This document shows positions 50,855-62,258 of a DNA stretch of 64,000 nucleotides, in pieces. The DNA lies in NCBI GenBank assembly GCA_008012115.1, contig SSEB01000004.1, positions 1-64,000 of the forward strand, given 5' to 3'. Made by a program: the position numbers and the translations under genes. The DNA is from Nevskiaceae bacterium. GTDB taxonomy: Bacteria > Pseudomonadota > Gammaproteobacteria > Nevskiales > Nevskiaceae. Below the pieces are notes generated by a model. It saw only the letters and a program-made list of their open reading frames with translations, was not told where the DNA came from and searched no databases. Numbering within the stretch: the stretch's first letter is position 1; each line of letters begins with the position of its first letter.

Positions 50855-52405
50855 TCAGTGGCGGCGGAAGTCGTGCAGGCGCATGCCGAAAGCGTACAGC
50901 ACGGCGAAATAGGCCGCCGCTGCCGCGGTCACCACCTCCACCAGGTGCAAAGCGCGCAGTCGCGTGCCCTGCGCCAGCCAGGTGTCGAGAGGCACATCGA
51001 GCAGCAGCGTCACCGCGACCATGGCCGCGCTGGCCGCCAGCAGGCGCAGCCAGAACAGGCGCCAGCCCTCGCCCGGACGATAGACCCCGTCGCGGCGCAG
51101 GCGGCGGTACAGCAGCGTGGCGTTGACGCAGGCCGAGAACGAGGTGGCGAAGGCGAGACCCGCATGGGCAGCGTTCCAATGGAACACCCGCGACAACAGG
51201 AATAAGCCCACGCTCATGACGCTGCCGCTGATCAGGGCGATGATGCCGCAACGCACCGGGATGCGAGTCTCCTGGCGGGCGTAGAAGCCGGGGATCAGCA
51301 CCTTGACCATCGAAAAACCCATGAACGCCGGCGCGTAGGCCCACAGCGCGTAGGTGCTCATCGCCACGTCACGATCGGTGAACTTGCCATAACCGAACAG
51401 CGTCGCCACCAGCGGGCCCGCCAGGACGATCAGGCCCAGCATCGCCGGCACGCCGATCACCAGCATGGTGCGCAGGCCCCAATCGAGAATGCGGGAGAAG
51501 TCGTCGCTGGATTTCCTGGCGTGCTGCACCGACAGCGCCGGCAGGATCACGGTACCGACGGCAATGCTGAAAATGCCCAGGGGAAATTCCATCAGGCGGT
51601 CGGCGTAGTACAGCCAGCTCACCGGGCCGTCGCCGAGCAGCGAGGCGATGGCGGAATCGACCAGCAGGCTGATCTGCGATACCGACGAGCCGATCATCAC
51701 CGGAATCATCAGACCCATGATCCGGCGCACCTGCGGGTCGTGCCAGCCCCAGCGCGGTGCCGGTAGCAGATCCAGCTTGCGCATCTGCGGCAGCTGGAAC
51801 ACGAACTGCGCGATGCCGGCGACGAACACGGCGTAGGCCAGCACTCGCACCGAACTGGCGTCGATGAAGGCCGAACCGATCAGGCAAACGTTGAGCAGCA
51901 CCGGCGTGAACGCGGGGATGGCGAAGCGGCCGTAGCTGTTGAGCACACCGCCGCACATGGCGGTGAGCGAGATGAACATCAGGTAGGGAAAGGTCCAGCG
52001 CAGCATCTCGCTGCCAAGCTGGTGCTTGATCGGATCGGCGCTTGCGGAAAAGCCCGGCGCAAACAGGTACAGCAGCAAGGGCGCGCCCAGGCAGCCGACC
52101 AGGGTGATCACCGACAGCACACCGCCGAGCGTGCCCATGACCACCGACACCAGGTCGCGCACCTCCGCGTGCGTGCGCATGGTCTTGGTCTCGGTGAAGA
52201 CCGGCACGAAGGCCTGCGAGAACGCACCCTCGGCGAACATGCGGCGGCCGAAGTTGGGAATCTTCAGCGCGATCAGGAAGGCGTCCATGCCGCCGCCAGC
52301 GCCGAAGGCGACGGCCAGCATCACGTCGCGCACGAAGCCGAGCACGCGCGACAACAGGGTCATGAAGCCGACCACGCCGGAGGACTTGAGGAGGCTGGAG
52401 GACAT
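50855..52405 (-). CDS. murJ: lipid II flippase MurJ
   Basis: Moves peptidoglycan precursor lipid II across the inner membrane. 516 aa with about 14 hydrophobic helices. Family segments include SRVLGFVRDVMLAVAFGAG (about residues 19-37), AEGAFSQAFVPVF (about 57) and conserved Arg residues in the first helices. First gene of the murJ-ribF-ileS-lspA-ispH block, divergent from rpsT; this pairing is common in gammaproteobacteria. Confidence 0.96.
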   Translation of the reverse strand: MSSSLLKSSGVVGFMTLLSRVLGFVRDVMLAVAFGAGGGMDAFLIALKIPNFGRRMFAEGAFSQAFVPVFTETKTMRTHAEVRDLVSVVMGTLGGVLSVITLVGCLGAPLLLYLFAPGFSASADPIKHQLGSEMLRWTFPYLMFISLTAMCGGVLNSYGRFAIPAFTPVLLNVCLIGSAFIDASSVRVLAYAVFVAGIAQFVFQLPQMRKLDLLPAPRWGWHDPQVRRIMGLMIPVMIGSSVSQISLLVDSAIASLLGDGPVSWLYYADRLMEFPLGIFSIAVGTVILPALSVQHARKSSDDFSRILDWGLRTMLVIGVPAMLGLIVLAGPLVATLFGYGKFTDRDVAMSTYALWAYAPAFMGFSMVKVLIPGFYARQETRIPVRCGIIALISGSVMSVGLFLLSRVFHWNAAHAGLAFATSFSACVNATLLYRRLRRDGVYRPGEGWRLFWLRLLAASAAMVAVTLLLDVPLDTWLAQGTRLRALHLVEVVTAAAAAYFAVLYAFGMRLHDFRRH

Positions 52406-52532
52406 CGGCGTCAGCGCGGCGGCGCGGCGGGGTCGGTGTTCATCCGGTGATTATCGCATCCGCAACCGGGCCCGCGCCGCCCGCAGCGTCCGAATCGCGT
52501 TGTGTTTCAGTCACTTTGGGGGCGTTCACGGG

Positions 52533-52561
52533 TTGACAAAAGCAGGCGACATCCGAATACT
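52533..52561 (+). promoter_or_regulatory. sigma70-type promoter of rpsT
   Basis: TTGACA (52533-52538), a 17-bp spacer and AATACT (52556-52561). The predicted transcript start is about 30 bp before the TTG start codon of rpsT. Confidence 0.72.
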
Positions 52562-52600
52562 ACGCGCCCTTTTCCAGGCACCGAGTTTCAGGAGTAACCC

Positions 52601-52864
52601 TTGGCTAATATCGCCAGCGCCAAAAAGCGCGCCCGTCAGGCCGTCAAAAACCGTGAGCGCAACGTCGCACAGCGTTCCATGATCCGCACCACGATCAAGA
52701 AAGTGGTGAAAGCCCTGACTGCCAAGGACAAGGCCGCGGCCGAAGCCGCCTACGGCGAGATGGTGCCGGTGCTGGACCGTTACGCCAACAAGGGCCAGAT
52801 TCACAAGAACAAGGCGGCGCGTCACAAGAGCCGCCTGCTCGAGCGCATTCGCGCGCTGGGCTGA
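52601..52864 (+). CDS. rpsT: 30S ribosomal protein S20
   Basis: Small-subunit ribosomal protein binding 16S rRNA, 87 aa. The sequence [21 protein letters not shown] is diagnostic. It starts with TTG at 52601, preceded by GGAG at 52591. The same rare start is used by rpsT of E. coli, where it is part of autoregulation by S20. A strong promoter precedes it and a terminator follows, so it is a single-gene unit. Confidence 0.98.
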   Translation: MANIASAKKRARQAVKNRERNVAQRSMIRTTIKKVVKALTAKDKAAAEAAYGEMVPVLDRYANKGQIHKNKAARHKSRLLERIRALG

Positions 52865-52882
52865 TTTTCTTCCGTAGTGCCC

Positions 52883-52913
52883 AACGCCGTCCCTCCTGGG
52901 ACGGCGTTTTTGT
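52883..52913 (+). terminator. Rho-independent terminator of rpsT
   Basis: Stem AACGCCGTCCC (52883-52893) and GGGACGGCGTT (52898-52908), loop TCCT, followed by a T run. It lies in the convergent gap with proB. Confidence 0.95.
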
Positions 52914-52925
52914 TTGTGTTCCGCG

Positions 52926-54053
52926 TCAGCTTGAGACGACCAGGTTGTCGCGGTGAATCAGTTCGGCGTCGCCGGGATAGCCCAGGCGCGCCGCCAGCTC
53001 GTCGCTCTTGGCCCCGAGAATCTTTCGGGCATCCGCCACGCCGTAATTGACCAGACCACGGGCCACCTCGCGACCATCCGGATCCAGGCAGGCGACCAGG
53101 TCGCCGCGGTCAAAGTCGCCATCCAGTTTCTTCACGCCCACCGGCAGCAGGCTCTTGCCCTGCCCGCGCAGCACCTTGACCGCGCCCTCGTCCAGCCAGA
53201 GCTTGCCGCGCAGCTGCAACTGTCCGGCGATCCAGCGTTTACGCGCCGCCATCGGCGCTTCCGCCGGCTTGAGCAGCGTGCCGATGGCCTCGCCACGCGC
53301 AATCTGCAGCAGCGCCTCCGGCTTGCGACCGTGGGCGATGACCGTCGCCGCGCCGGAACGGGCCGCGGTGTAGGCAGCAGACAGCTTGGTGCGCATGCCG
53401 CCGCGACCCAGCTCGCCCTTGCTGTCGCCAGCCATGCCGACGAGCCGCGTGTCGGAGAGCTCGGCCTCGGAAATCAGCCGGGCGTCCGGATTGTTGCGGG
53501 GGTCGGCATCGAACAGGCCATCCTGGTCGGTGAGGATTACCAGCAGGTCACCTTCGATCAGGTTGACCGTCAAGGCGCCCAGGGTGTCGTTGTCGCCGAG
53601 ACGGATTTCATCGGTGGCCACCGTGTCGTTCTCGTTGACCACCGGCACCACGCCCAGCTCCAGCAGCGTGTTGAAGGTGCCGCGCGCATTGAGATAGCGG
53701 CTGCGGTCGGCAACGTCCTCGTGCGTCAGCAGGATCTGCGCGGCATGCAGGCCGTGCTTCTTGAACTCGTCCTCATAGGAGCGCACCAGTCCCATCTGCC
53801 CGACGGCGGCGGTGGCCTGCAGGCCGTGGATGGTGTCCGGCCGCTTCTTCAGGCCGAGACGCGCCATGCCTTCGGCGACGGCGCCGGAGGACACCAGAAC
53901 GACCTGCTTGCCCGAAGCGCGCAGCGCCGCGATCTGCGCGCACCAGTCGGCGATGGCGGCGTGATCGAGTCCGCGGCCCTTGGCGGTGACCAGGGAACTG
54001 CCGACCTTGATCACCCAGCGTCGGCTGCTTGCGATTTTCTGACGGTCCAACAT
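52926..54053 (-). CDS. proB: glutamate 5-kinase
   Basis: First step of proline synthesis, phosphorylating glutamate. 375 aa with an amino-acid kinase domain ([11 protein letters not shown] at about residue 13, [11 protein letters not shown] at about 51, [24 protein letters not shown] at about 134-157, GRGGMRTKL at about 216). A C-terminal PUA domain starts near residue 285. The PUA-containing form is the one feedback-inhibited by proline. It follows obgE by 54 bp on the minus strand. Confidence 0.96.
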   Translation of the reverse strand: MLDRQKIASSRRWVIKVGSSLVTAKGRGLDHAAIADWCAQIAALRASGKQVVLVSSGAVAEGMARLGLKKRPDTIHGLQATAAVGQMGLVRSYEDEFKKHGLHAAQILLTHEDVADRSRYLNARGTFNTLLELGVVPVVNENDTVATDEIRLGDNDTLGALTVNLIEGDLLVILTDQDGLFDADPRNNPDARLISEAELSDTRLVGMAGDSKGELGRGGMRTKLSAAYTAARSGAATVIAHGRKPEALLQIARGEAIGTLLKPAEAPMAARKRWIAGQLQLRGKLWLDEGAVKVLRGQGKSLLPVGVKKLDGDFDRGDLVACLDPDGREVARGLVNYGVADARKILGAKSDELAARLGYPGDAELIHRDNLVVSS

Positions 54054-54107
54054 GCTGGCCTCGAGCGGTCCTGCGAGAGGATCGCGGTTCTCATCCGTTT
54101 CGGGACA

Positions 54108-55457
<1,350 letters not shown>

Positions 55458-55466
55458 TTAGCGCAC

Positions 55467-55494
55467 AAAAAAGCCCCGCGTGACGGGGCTTTTT
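55467..55494 (-). terminator. Rho-independent terminator between rpmA and obgE
   Basis: Stem AGCCCCG (55472-55478) and CGGGGCT (55484-55490), 5-nt loop, T run on the minus strand (55472-55467) and a shorter one on the plus strand. It ends the rplU-rpmA transcript. obgE therefore needs read-through or its own promoter. Confidence 0.9.
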
Positions 55495-55511
55495 CGACAG
55501 CGCCGCGAGCC

Positions 55512-55769
55512 TTAGGCCGCGACGATGTCCACGTGCAGGCGACCCTTCACACCGCGCTTCTTGAAGGCGACCTTGCCGTCCTTGAGCGCGAAGATGGTGT
55601 GGTCCTTGCCGACACCGGCGTTGACGCCGGCGCGGATCTGGGTGCCGCGCTGGCGCACGATGATGTTGCCCGCCACGACGGCTTCGCCGCCGGACTTCTT
55701 GAGGCCAAGTCGCTTGGATTCCGAGTCGCGGCCGTTACGGGTACTGCCGCCTGCCTTTTTGTGTGCCAT
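55512..55769 (-). CDS. rpmA: 50S ribosomal protein L27
   Basis: Large-subunit protein near the peptidyl transferase centre, 85 aa. The start [20 protein letters not shown] is diagnostic and needs no N-terminal processing. Downstream of rplU by 19 bp, the universal order. Confidence 0.98.
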   Translation of the reverse strand: MAHKKAGGSTRNGRDSESKRLGLKKSGGEAVVAGNIIVRQRGTQIRAGVNAGVGKDHTIFALKDGKVAFKKRGVKGRLHVDIVAA

Positions 55770-55788
55770 GGTTCTCTAAACTCCTGAA

Positions 55789-56103
55789 TTAGGCGCCGAC
55801 AATGTCAGTGATCTTCACTTCCGTGAAGTTCTGACGGTGGCCCTGCTCCTTGTGATAGTGCTTGCGGCGGCGGTGCTTGATGATGCGGATCTTGTCGCCG
55901 CGGCCGTTGGCCACAACTTCCGCATTCACCTTGCCGCCCTTGACCAGCGGCGAGCCGACGGTGACGCTGTCGCCGTTGCCGATCAGCAGCACTTCGTCAA
56001 AGGACACCTTGGCGCCGGCCTCGGCGTTCAGGCTTTCGATCTTGAGCTGTTCGCCCGGGGCGACCTTGTACTGCTTGCCGCCGGTTTTGATGACCGCGTA
56101 CAT
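55789..56103 (-). CDS. rplU: 50S ribosomal protein L21
   Basis: Large-subunit ribosomal protein, 104 aa from ATG 56103 ([18 protein letters not shown]). The C-terminal [21 protein letters not shown] segment is diagnostic. An upstream in-frame start at 56133 would add ten unusual residues and was not chosen. A near-consensus promoter lies about 60-85 bp upstream. Confidence 0.98.
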   Translation of the reverse strand: MYAVIKTGGKQYKVAPGEQLKIESLNAEAGAKVSFDEVLLIGNGDSVTVGSPLVKGGKVNAEVVANGRGDKIRIIKHRRRKHYHKEQGHRQNFTEVKITDIVGA

Positions 56104-56160
56104 CGCTGACTCCAGAAAACGGGTGGGCGGCATGGACAGCCGACCTTGAAAGAGCGCGAG

Positions 56161-56189
56161 ATTGTAGTGATCCGCCCCGCTATCGTCAA
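56161..56189 (-). promoter_or_regulatory. sigma70-type promoter of rplU-rpmA
   Basis: On the minus strand TTGACG (56189-56184), a 17-bp spacer and TACAAT (56166-56161). It lies back to back with the ispB promoter. Confidence 0.8.
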
Positions 56190-56216
56190 TGAGTTTGTCA
56201 CAATAAACCGGTTCGA

Positions 56217-56245
56217 TTGACGCCCCGGCGGGCAGCCCCTAGCAT
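56217..56245 (+). promoter_or_regulatory. sigma70-type promoter of ispB
   Basis: TTGACG (56217-56222), a 17-bp spacer and TAGCAT (56240-56245). The transcript would start about 20 bp before the ATG at 56271. Confidence 0.65.
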
Positions 56246-56270
56246 CCCGCGACTTTTCTTCAGGCCATTC

Positions 56271-57239
56271 ATGGACCTCAAAGCCCTGCTCGCCCCGATC
56301 GCGGACGACATGACGCGTGTCGATGCCACTATCCGCGCCCGGTTGTCCTCGGAAGTCGCATTAATCAACGACATCGGCGGCTACATCATCGCCGCCGGCG
56401 GCAAGCGGCTGCGGCCCGCCCTGGTCCTGTTATCGGCCCGGGCACTGGGGGCCGGTGACGGCGAACCCGAACTGCTCGCCGCCACCATCGAGTTCATCCA
56501 CACCGCCACCCTGCTGCACGATGACGTGGTGGACGAGTCCGGTCTGCGGCGCGGCCGCAAGACGGCCAACGCCGTCTGGGGCAATGCTGGCGCCGTGCTG
56601 TCGGGTGATTTCCTTTACTCGCGTGCCTTCCAGATGATGGTGGATTCCGGCCGCATGTCGGTGATGCGCGTGATGGCCGATGCCACGAATGCCATCGCCG
56701 AGGGCGAAGTGCTGCAGCTGATGAACTGCGGCGACCCCGATGTCAGCGAAGATCGTTACCTGCGGGTGATCGAACTCAAGACCGCACGCCTGTTCGAAGC
56801 GGCCACGCGGCTGGGCGCCATCAGCGCTGGCGCGGACGAGAGGGCACTGCAGCGCATGGGCGAATATGGCCACAAGCTGGGCCTCGCCTTCCAACTGGTC
56901 GACGACCTCCTTGACTACACCGCCGACCCGACCGTCAGCGGCAAGAATCTCGGTACCGATCTGGCCGAAGGCAAGCCGACACTGCCCTTGATCCATGCCA
57001 TGCGGCACGGCTCCGCCGAGCAGTCGGCGCTGGTGCGCGACGCCATCGTCAACGGCCGCGTCGAAAACCTGCAAAGCGTGCTTAAAACCGTTGAATCCAC
57101 CGGCGCGATCCCGTACACTCGCGCGCTCGCTGAACGGTACTGCCGTGAAGCGGAAAGCGCGTTAAGCGATGTTCCCGACTCGCCCTACAAGAATGCGCTG
57201 ATTGGCTTGGCCCGTTACAACAACGGACGCGCCAGCTGA
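56271..57239 (+). CDS. ispB: octaprenyl diphosphate synthase (long-chain polyprenyl synthase)
   Basis: Makes the ubiquinone side chain from IPP and FPP, 322 aa. The first Asp-rich motif is LLHDDVVDESGLRRGR (about residues 82-97) and the second is LVDDLLDYTAD (about 210-220). The GGKRLRPALVLL segment binds IPP. The ATG at 56271 is preceded by a promoter. The usual position, divergent from rplU-rpmA, is kept. Product length (C8 or other) cannot be read from sequence. Confidence 0.94.
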   Translation: MDLKALLAPIADDMTRVDATIRARLSSEVALINDIGGYIIAAGGKRLRPALVLLSARALGAGDGEPELLAATIEFIHTATLLHDDVVDESGLRRGRKTANAVWGNAGAVLSGDFLYSRAFQMMVDSGRMSVMRVMADATNAIAEGEVLQLMNCGDPDVSEDRYLRVIELKTARLFEAATRLGAISAGADERALQRMGEYGHKLGLAFQLVDDLLDYTADPTVSGKNLGTDLAEGKPTLPLIHAMRHGSAEQSALVRDAIVNGRVENLQSVLKTVESTGAIPYTRALAERYCREAESALSDVPDSPYKNALIGLARYNNGRAS

Positions 57240-57248
57240 AAGATCCAA

Positions 57249-57325
57249 CGGGGCGTAGCTCAGCTTGGTAGAGCGCTTGCTTCGGGAGCAAGAGGTCGCA
57301 GGTTCGAATCCTGTCGCCCCGACCA
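57249..57325 (+). tRNA. tRNA-Pro (CGG anticodon)
   Basis: Cloverleaf with acceptor CGGGGCG / CGCCCCG, D stem GCTC, anticodon arm CTTGC-TTCGGGA-GCAAG with anticodon CGG, T loop GGTTCGAATCC and encoded CCA. It lies 9 bp after ispB. Confidence 0.96.
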
Positions 57326-57371
57326 GATTCAGTCTGCGGCAACCATCGAGTCCACTGCCCACCCCGGCGCT

Positions 57372-58907
57372 TCACCGCGCCCAGGTGCGATAGGTCTTGG
57401 CTGAAGGCCGGTATTCCTCGATGCGCTGATTGCCGGTATCCACCAACAGCACCCGGTCGCGGCCGTCTGCGACGATGCCCGCCGGCTCACGCGTGGGGAT
57501 GCACACCGGATCGACGCAGGTGAACCCGCCGCCATCGAATTCGCCAACGGTGCGTCGCTGCAGATCCAGCGCGCGGATCGTGCTGTTGTAAGTGTCGGCC
57601 ACCAGCAGACCCTCTTCGGCAACGGCAACGCCCAGAGGATGTTGCAGGCGCGCGCTCGAAAACCCGCCATCGACCCGGCCGAAATCGAACAGACCTGCGC
57701 CCACGAGCGTTTTCACCCGCACCGGGGCCCGCAGCGCAATTGCGCGTATCGCCGAACTTTCCGCATCGGCCACGTAGAGCGTGCCGCCGTCGGCGGACAT
57801 TGCCAGGCCGCTCGGCTGCGCGAACCCGGCCTCCTCCGCGCCTCCGTCGGTCAGCGCCTCGGCGCCACTGCCCGCCAGCGCCGAAACCTTGCCGTCGGCA
57901 AGACTGAGCACACCAATCTGATGCGTCCCGGCATTGGCGAAATACAGCTGCTGCGTCTTGAGTTCGAGGTCCCACGGTGATGCCAGCGCGGTCTTCAGCG
58001 CCGGCTGCGCCGCACCCAATCCATGACCGCGCTGTCCCGTGCCGGCCAGGATACTGACGGCACCGCTGGCCAGGTCGATACGGCGGATCGCATGATTGCC
58101 GGTGTCGGCAACAAAGATCGCATCACTCGACGCGATCAGACCCTGCGGATGGTTGAAACGTGCCCGGCCGCTGGCACCATCGACCAAGCCCGCCGTACCG
58201 TCCCCGAACCGACGAAGATCGTTGCCACGGTCATCCAGCAGCACGATCTGATTGTGCCCGGCGTCCGCCAGCACCCAGCGTCGGACCGCACCCGGCACCG
58301 GCTTGAGCTTGGCGGGAAAACTGAAACGTCCACTGGGCGCAGGCAGCGGCTGCAGCGCCAGCCGCGCCGGCTTCAACTGCGCGGCGGAACGCTCGACCAG
58401 ATCGGCAATGGATTGCCGGAAACGCTCCGGGTCCGGCTCACCCTGGACCTGACCCAACACCTTGCCGTCGGCGCCGATGATCACCAACGTCGGCCACGCT
58501 TCGACGCCATAGACCTGCCATAGCCGCATTTCAGGATCGTGGATCACCGGATGATGGATTTCATAGCGGCGGATCGCATCGCTCACGCTCGTCGCGCTTT
58601 TTTCGCGCGCGAACTTGGGGGAATGCACGCCGATCACCGCCACACGATCCGGGTACCGCGTTTCAATATCGCGCAGGATCGGAATGATGTGAATGCAGTT
58701 GATGCAGCCCTCCGTCCAGAAATCGAGGACCACGATGCGACCGCGAAGACTGGCCATGGGAACCGGTGCCGCGACGTTGAACCATTGCAGACCCGGCTGG
58801 GCGATTTCGGGCGCAGTGTCTTCGGCGCCGACCGGCGGTGCCGTCAACGCCAGCAGCCAAGTACCGGCAACCAGCAAGCGGAGCGCGCGGAACAACGAAG
58901 AGGTCAT
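57372..58907 (-). CDS. exported thioredoxin-like / NHL-repeat protein
   Basis: 511-aa protein with a signal peptide (LLVAGTWLLALTAPPVGA). It has an N-terminal TlpA-like thioredoxin fold with active motif CINC (about residue 67, in DFWTEGCINCIHI) and a C-terminal beta-propeller of NHL repeats (about 200-500; GRARFNHPQGL, FVADTGNHAIRRID, LYVADAESSAIRAI, LLVADTYNSTIRAL). This resembles the NHLRC2 family architecture, here exported. The ATG at 58907 gives the better signal peptide than the ATG at 58931. A thiol-disulfide role in the envelope is inferred. Confidence 0.87.
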   Translation of the reverse strand: MTSSLFRALRLLVAGTWLLALTAPPVGAEDTAPEIAQPGLQWFNVAAPVPMASLRGRIVVLDFWTEGCINCIHIIPILRDIETRYPDRVAVIGVHSPKFAREKSATSVSDAIRRYEIHHPVIHDPEMRLWQVYGVEAWPTLVIIGADGKVLGQVQGEPDPERFRQSIADLVERSAAQLKPARLALQPLPAPSGRFSFPAKLKPVPGAVRRWVLADAGHNQIVLLDDRGNDLRRFGDGTAGLVDGASGRARFNHPQGLIASSDAIFVADTGNHAIRRIDLASGAVSILAGTGQRGHGLGAAQPALKTALASPWDLELKTQQLYFANAGTHQIGVLSLADGKVSALAGSGAEALTDGGAEEAGFAQPSGLAMSADGGTLYVADAESSAIRAIALRAPVRVKTLVGAGLFDFGRVDGGFSSARLQHPLGVAVAEEGLLVADTYNSTIRALDLQRRTVGEFDGGGFTCVDPVCIPTREPAGIVADGRDRVLLVDTGNQRIEEYRPSAKTYRTWAR

Positions 58908-59021
58908 GGCATTTCTCGGAGAGCCGATCATGCCGACAGATTACGGCGGAGCCGACTGCGCGGCTGCAGCTTTACGTTCGCCGGATATGCCCGTTCGTAC
59001 GAACCGCAGACCGAGTGGCGG

Positions 59022-59057
59022 GCAAAGAAAAAGGGCACCTTGCGGTGCCCTTCTTTT
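59022..59057 (-). terminator. terminator of the hupB-tRNA-Val-tRNA-Asp unit
   Basis: Stem AGGGCACC (59032-59039) and GGTGCCCT (59044-59051), loop TTGC, with a T-rich tract on the minus strand after the stem. A T run on the plus strand makes it bidirectional. Confidence 0.85.
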
Positions 59058-59060
59058 TTA

Positions 59061-59137
59061 TGGCGGAGCGGACGGGGCTCGAACCCGCGACCCCCGGCGT
59101 GACAGGCCGGTATTCTAACCAACTGAACTACCGCTCC
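59061..59137 (-). tRNA. tRNA-Asp (GTC anticodon)
   Basis: Minus-strand cloverleaf with acceptor GGAGCGG / CCGCTCC, discriminator G, encoded CCA, anticodon arm around CTGTCAC giving GTC, and T loop GGTTCGAGCCC. It lies 12 bp after tRNA-Val. Confidence 0.96.
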
Positions 59138-59149
59138 ACATAATCCTGA

Positions 59150-59225
59150 TGGTGGGTGCTGACGGGCTCGAACCGCCGACATTCGCCTTGTAAGGGCGAC
59201 GCTCTACCGACTGAGCTAAGCACCC
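59150..59225 (-). tRNA. tRNA-Val (TAC anticodon)
   Basis: Minus-strand cloverleaf with acceptor GGGTGCT / AGCACCC, encoded CCA, anticodon arm CGCCC-TTACAAG-GGCG type with anticodon TAC, and T loop GGTTCGAGCCC. It follows the hupB stop by 37 bp. Confidence 0.95.
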
Positions 59226-59262
59226 TTTGGGGCGCAGGAATTCAGCCACCCAACAAAGACGA

Positions 59263-59535
59263 CTATTTTATCGCATCCTTCAGCGCTTTGCCAGCCTTGA
59301 ACGACGGCGTTTTGCTGGCCCGAATCTTCAGCGGCGCGCCGGTCTTGGGATTACGGCCGGTGCGAGCCGCGCGCTCGCGGACCACGAACGTGCCAAAGCC
59401 CACCAGCGAAACCTTGTCCTTCTTCTTGAGCGCCTTGCCCACCACCTCGAACAACGAATCAATGGCGCGGCCCGCATCAGCCTTGGAAATCTCGGCCTTG
59501 TCGGCGACCGCAGCGATCAGCTCGGTTTTATTCAT
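59263..59535 (-). CDS. hupB: DNA-binding protein HU
   Basis: Small histone-like nucleoid protein that bends DNA as a dimer, 90 aa. [20 protein letters not shown] and the [12 protein letters not shown] arm segment are diagnostic. GGGGA lies 9 bp before the ATG. A strong promoter is placed about 140-170 bp upstream, leaving a long 5' leader. The gene heads a unit with tRNA-Val and tRNA-Asp. Confidence 0.97.
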   Translation of the reverse strand: MNKTELIAAVADKAEISKADAGRAIDSLFEVVGKALKKKDKVSLVGFGTFVVRERAARTGRNPKTGAPLKIRASKTPSFKAGKALKDAIK

Positions 59536-59676
59536 CTTGGAAAGTCCCCTCATCGAAATTGGCGCGAAGCCGGAATGGTTGAAGCCCGTGGCGACGGATG
59601 TGTCGGAGAATTTCGACGACGGCGAACGGCAAAATCGGCGTTGTTCGGCGCGGCAGCGAAACACGGAGTGCGCCGC

Positions 59677-59705
59677 TTTATATCAAGCGTATTTTGGAGC
59701 GTCAA
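59677..59705 (-). promoter_or_regulatory. sigma70-type promoter of hupB
   Basis: On the minus strand TTGACG (59705-59700), a 17-bp spacer and TATAAA (59682-59677). It lies in the 321-bp gap 59536-59856, which otherwise holds only the hupB leader (about 135 nt) and a further 150 bp with nothing recognised. Confidence 0.82.
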
Positions 59706-59856
59706 CAAAATTGCGGCACCGCTCAAACCGACAGAATTACGAGCTCTGAGCAAATAACCATCGAGGGCGCCGGGCATACATTTCTGTGCATGCCTGTCAA
59801 GGACCGTAAGCACAATATTCGTGGTGGAAACGTGGAGAGCAGCGCAGTGCCGTCGA

Positions 59857-60810
59857 TCAGAATATCCGCGTCTCACCGTGGCGAAAAACCACAAACTCGG
59901 ACGCCGGCAGGCCCTGTTCCGCCAACGCCGTTGCCAACTGACGCGGCGGTTCATCGGCGACTTCCGCAGTGAGCTGGAAGGTTCCCCAGTGCATGGCAAC
60001 CGACAAGCGGCTCTGCAGGTCGCGATGAATCTGCACGGCCTCGGCAGGATCGACGTGCACCGGGCGCATGAACCAGCGCGGCTCATAGGCCCCGATCGGC
60101 AGCAGCGCCAGATCGAAGGGCGCGTAGCGCGCGGCGATATCGGTGAAGTCCTTCGAGTACCCGGTGTCGCCGGCAAAGAAAATCCGCCGCGCGCCGATCT
60201 CGACGACGAAGCCGCACCACAACGTGGCGTTGCGGTCGTGCGGCCCGCGTCCGGAGAAATGCTGCACCGGCACAGCGGCGATCTTCGCGCCATGCACGGA
60301 GGTCTCCTGCCACCAATCGAGCTCCGTCACATGAAACATGCCCCGGTGGCGGAACCATTTCGCGAGGCCTCGCGGCACCAGAAAATGCAGCCCCGGGTGC
60401 TCATGCGCCAGACGGCGCACGGTCGCCTCGTCGAGATGGTCGTAGTGATTGTGCGAGATCAGGGCCAGATCCAGACGCGGAAAATCCACGAAGTCCATCG
60501 CCGGCGGCGTCATACGCAGCGGGCCCAGGCTGGAGAACGGCGAGGCACGTCGGCTCAGATGCGGATCGGTAACGAGGTTGAGGCCGCCGCACTGGATCAG
60601 GAAGGTGGAATGGCCAATCCAGGTCAGAGTGGATTCGACGCGGTTGGCCTTGAGTCGTTCGACATCCGACCGAAGTACCGGGAACTCGATCCGCGGCAGC
60701 TTCAGCGTCAGGAACTCCGGCAGCCATTTCAGCGCCTGCAACGCGCCGTGCGTTTCGCTGGAGTAGCGGTTGTGGAAACGGCCATTGCGGAAATGCGGGC
60801 GTTCGTCCAA
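59857..60810 (-). CDS. MBL-fold metallohydrolase, NAPE-PLD/UlaG-like
   Basis: 317-aa metallo-beta-lactamase-fold hydrolase. Metal ligands are in SHNHYDHLD (about residues 128-136), the GDTGYSKDF segment (about 221) and MHWGTF (about 282). The N-terminal region with [11 protein letters not shown] matches N-acylphosphatidylethanolamine phospholipase D-like proteins. The start at 60810 is TTG with a weak ribosome site, so the true N terminus is uncertain. Divergent from cysS. Phosphodiester or lactone substrates are possible. Confidence 0.85.
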   Translation of the reverse strand: MDERPHFRNGRFHNRYSSETHGALQALKWLPEFLTLKLPRIEFPVLRSDVERLKANRVESTLTWIGHSTFLIQCGGLNLVTDPHLSRRASPFSSLGPLRMTPPAMDFVDFPRLDLALISHNHYDHLDEATVRRLAHEHPGLHFLVPRGLAKWFRHRGMFHVTELDWWQETSVHGAKIAAVPVQHFSGRGPHDRNATLWCGFVVEIGARRIFFAGDTGYSKDFTDIAARYAPFDLALLPIGAYEPRWFMRPVHVDPAEAVQIHRDLQSRLSVAMHWGTFQLTAEVADEPPRQLATALAEQGLPASEFVVFRHGETRIF

Positions 60811-60822
60811 GCGGAAGTCCGG

Positions 60823-60850
60823 TTGCTTTGTGGCATCGAGCGGTTATGCT
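60823..60850 (+). promoter_or_regulatory. candidate promoter of cysS
   Basis: TTGCTT (60823-60828), a 16-bp spacer and TATGCT (60845-60850), 28 bp before the ATG at 60879. Both hexamers are only moderate matches. Confidence 0.4.
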
Positions 60851-60878
60851 GGCGCCAATTTTTGGCCAGCCTCCGTCC

Positions 60879-62255
60879 ATGCAACTCTACAACACCTATA
60901 GCGGCCGCAAGGAAGACTTCCAGCCACTTACCCCCGACCGCGTCACCATGTATGTGTGCGGCCCGACGGTCTATAGCTACGCCCATATCGGCAACGCCCG
61001 CCCCGCCGTGGTCTTCGACGTGCTCGCCCGGCTGCTGCGAAGGCGCTATCCGCAGGTGGTCTATGTCCGCAACATCACCGACATCGACGACAAGATCAAC
61101 GCCGCCGCGCTGAAGGAGGGCGTCGACATTTCGGTGGTGACGTCGCGTTACGCGGCGGCCTACTACGAAGACCTCGGCGCGCTCGGCGTCGCCCCGCCCG
61201 ATCACGCACCGCGCGTCACCGCGCATCTGCCGCAGATCGTCGACATGATCCAGCGGCTGATCGCCTCCGGCCACGCCTATGCCGCCGAAGGGCATGTGCT
61301 GTTCCACGTCCCCGCCTTTCCCGATTACGGCAGGCTGTCGCGTCGCGATACGCGCGAGTTGCTGGCCGGCGCACGCGTTGAAGTCGCACCTTACAAGAAG
61401 GATGCCGGGGACTTCGTGCTGTGGAAGCCCTCGACGCCGGAGCAGCCGGGCTGGGACTCGCCCTGGGGCCGCGGCCGTCCCGGCTGGCATATCGAGTGCT
61501 CGGCCATGGCCGAGGCGCTGCTGGGCGAGACCATCGACATCCACGGTGGCGGGCACGACCTGATCTTTCCGCACCACGAGAACGAGATCGCGCAGAGCGT
61601 CTGCGCGCATGGCGGCAAAACCTTCGCGCACTACTGGCTGCACAACGGCTTTCTCAACGTCAACAGCGAAAAGATGAGTAAGTCGCTGGGCAATGTGCTG
61701 CTGGTGCGCGAGCTGCTGAAGCTCGCGCCCGGCGAGGCGATCCGCCTGGTGCTGCTCACCGCGCACTATCGTCAGCCGCTGGACTGGACCGACGAGGTGC
61801 TAACCGAGGCGCACAAGAAACTCGACCGCCTCTACGGCGCCCTGCGAGAGCTCGAGGATGTTGCGCCTGCGCCCGGCGTCACGGCGCCGGAGCGCTTCGT
61901 CGCCGCGCTGGAAGACGACCTCAACACGCCGATGGCGCTGGCCGAACTGTTCGAACTGGCGCGGGAGGCCAACAAGGCCGTACGCGACGAGGACAAGGCG
62001 CGTATCAAGGCGCAGTTGCTCGACGCCGGCCTGATCCTGGGCCTGCTGCAGCAGGCGCCGTCGGCGTGGTTCGCCGCCGGCACCACGCGTGACGGTGCGC
62101 CCAGCGACGCCGAGATCGAGGCGCAGATCGCCGCCCGTCAGGCGGCGCGTCAGGCGAAAAACTGGGCGGAATCCGACCGCATCCGCGACACCCTCAAGGC
62201 GCAGGGCGTGCTGGTGGAGGACTCCAAGGACGGGCAGCGCTGGCGCCGGCTCTGA
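60879..62255 (+). CDS. cysS: cysteinyl-tRNA synthetase
   Basis: Charges tRNA-Cys, 458 aa. The zinc and nucleotide motifs are [20 protein letters not shown] (HIGN as the HIGH variant), [24 protein letters not shown] and KMSKSLGN (about residue 266). The start [14 protein letters not shown] at ATG 60879 fits the family; upstream in-frame codons were rejected. It is convergent with the cupin gene, 3 bp apart. Confidence 0.97.
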   Translation: MQLYNTYSGRKEDFQPLTPDRVTMYVCGPTVYSYAHIGNARPAVVFDVLARLLRRRYPQVVYVRNITDIDDKINAAALKEGVDISVVTSRYAAAYYEDLGALGVAPPDHAPRVTAHLPQIVDMIQRLIASGHAYAAEGHVLFHVPAFPDYGRLSRRDTRELLAGARVEVAPYKKDAGDFVLWKPSTPEQPGWDSPWGRGRPGWHIECSAMAEALLGETIDIHGGGHDLIFPHHENEIAQSVCAHGGKTFAHYWLHNGFLNVNSEKMSKSLGNVLLVRELLKLAPGEAIRLVLLTAHYRQPLDWTDEVLTEAHKKLDRLYGALRELEDVAPAPGVTAPERFVAALEDDLNTPMALAELFELAREANKAVRDEDKARIKAQLLDAGLILGLLQQAPSAWFAAGTTRDGAPSDAEIEAQIAARQAARQAKNWAESDRIRDTLKAQGVLVEDSKDGQRWRRL

Positions 62256-62258
62256 ACC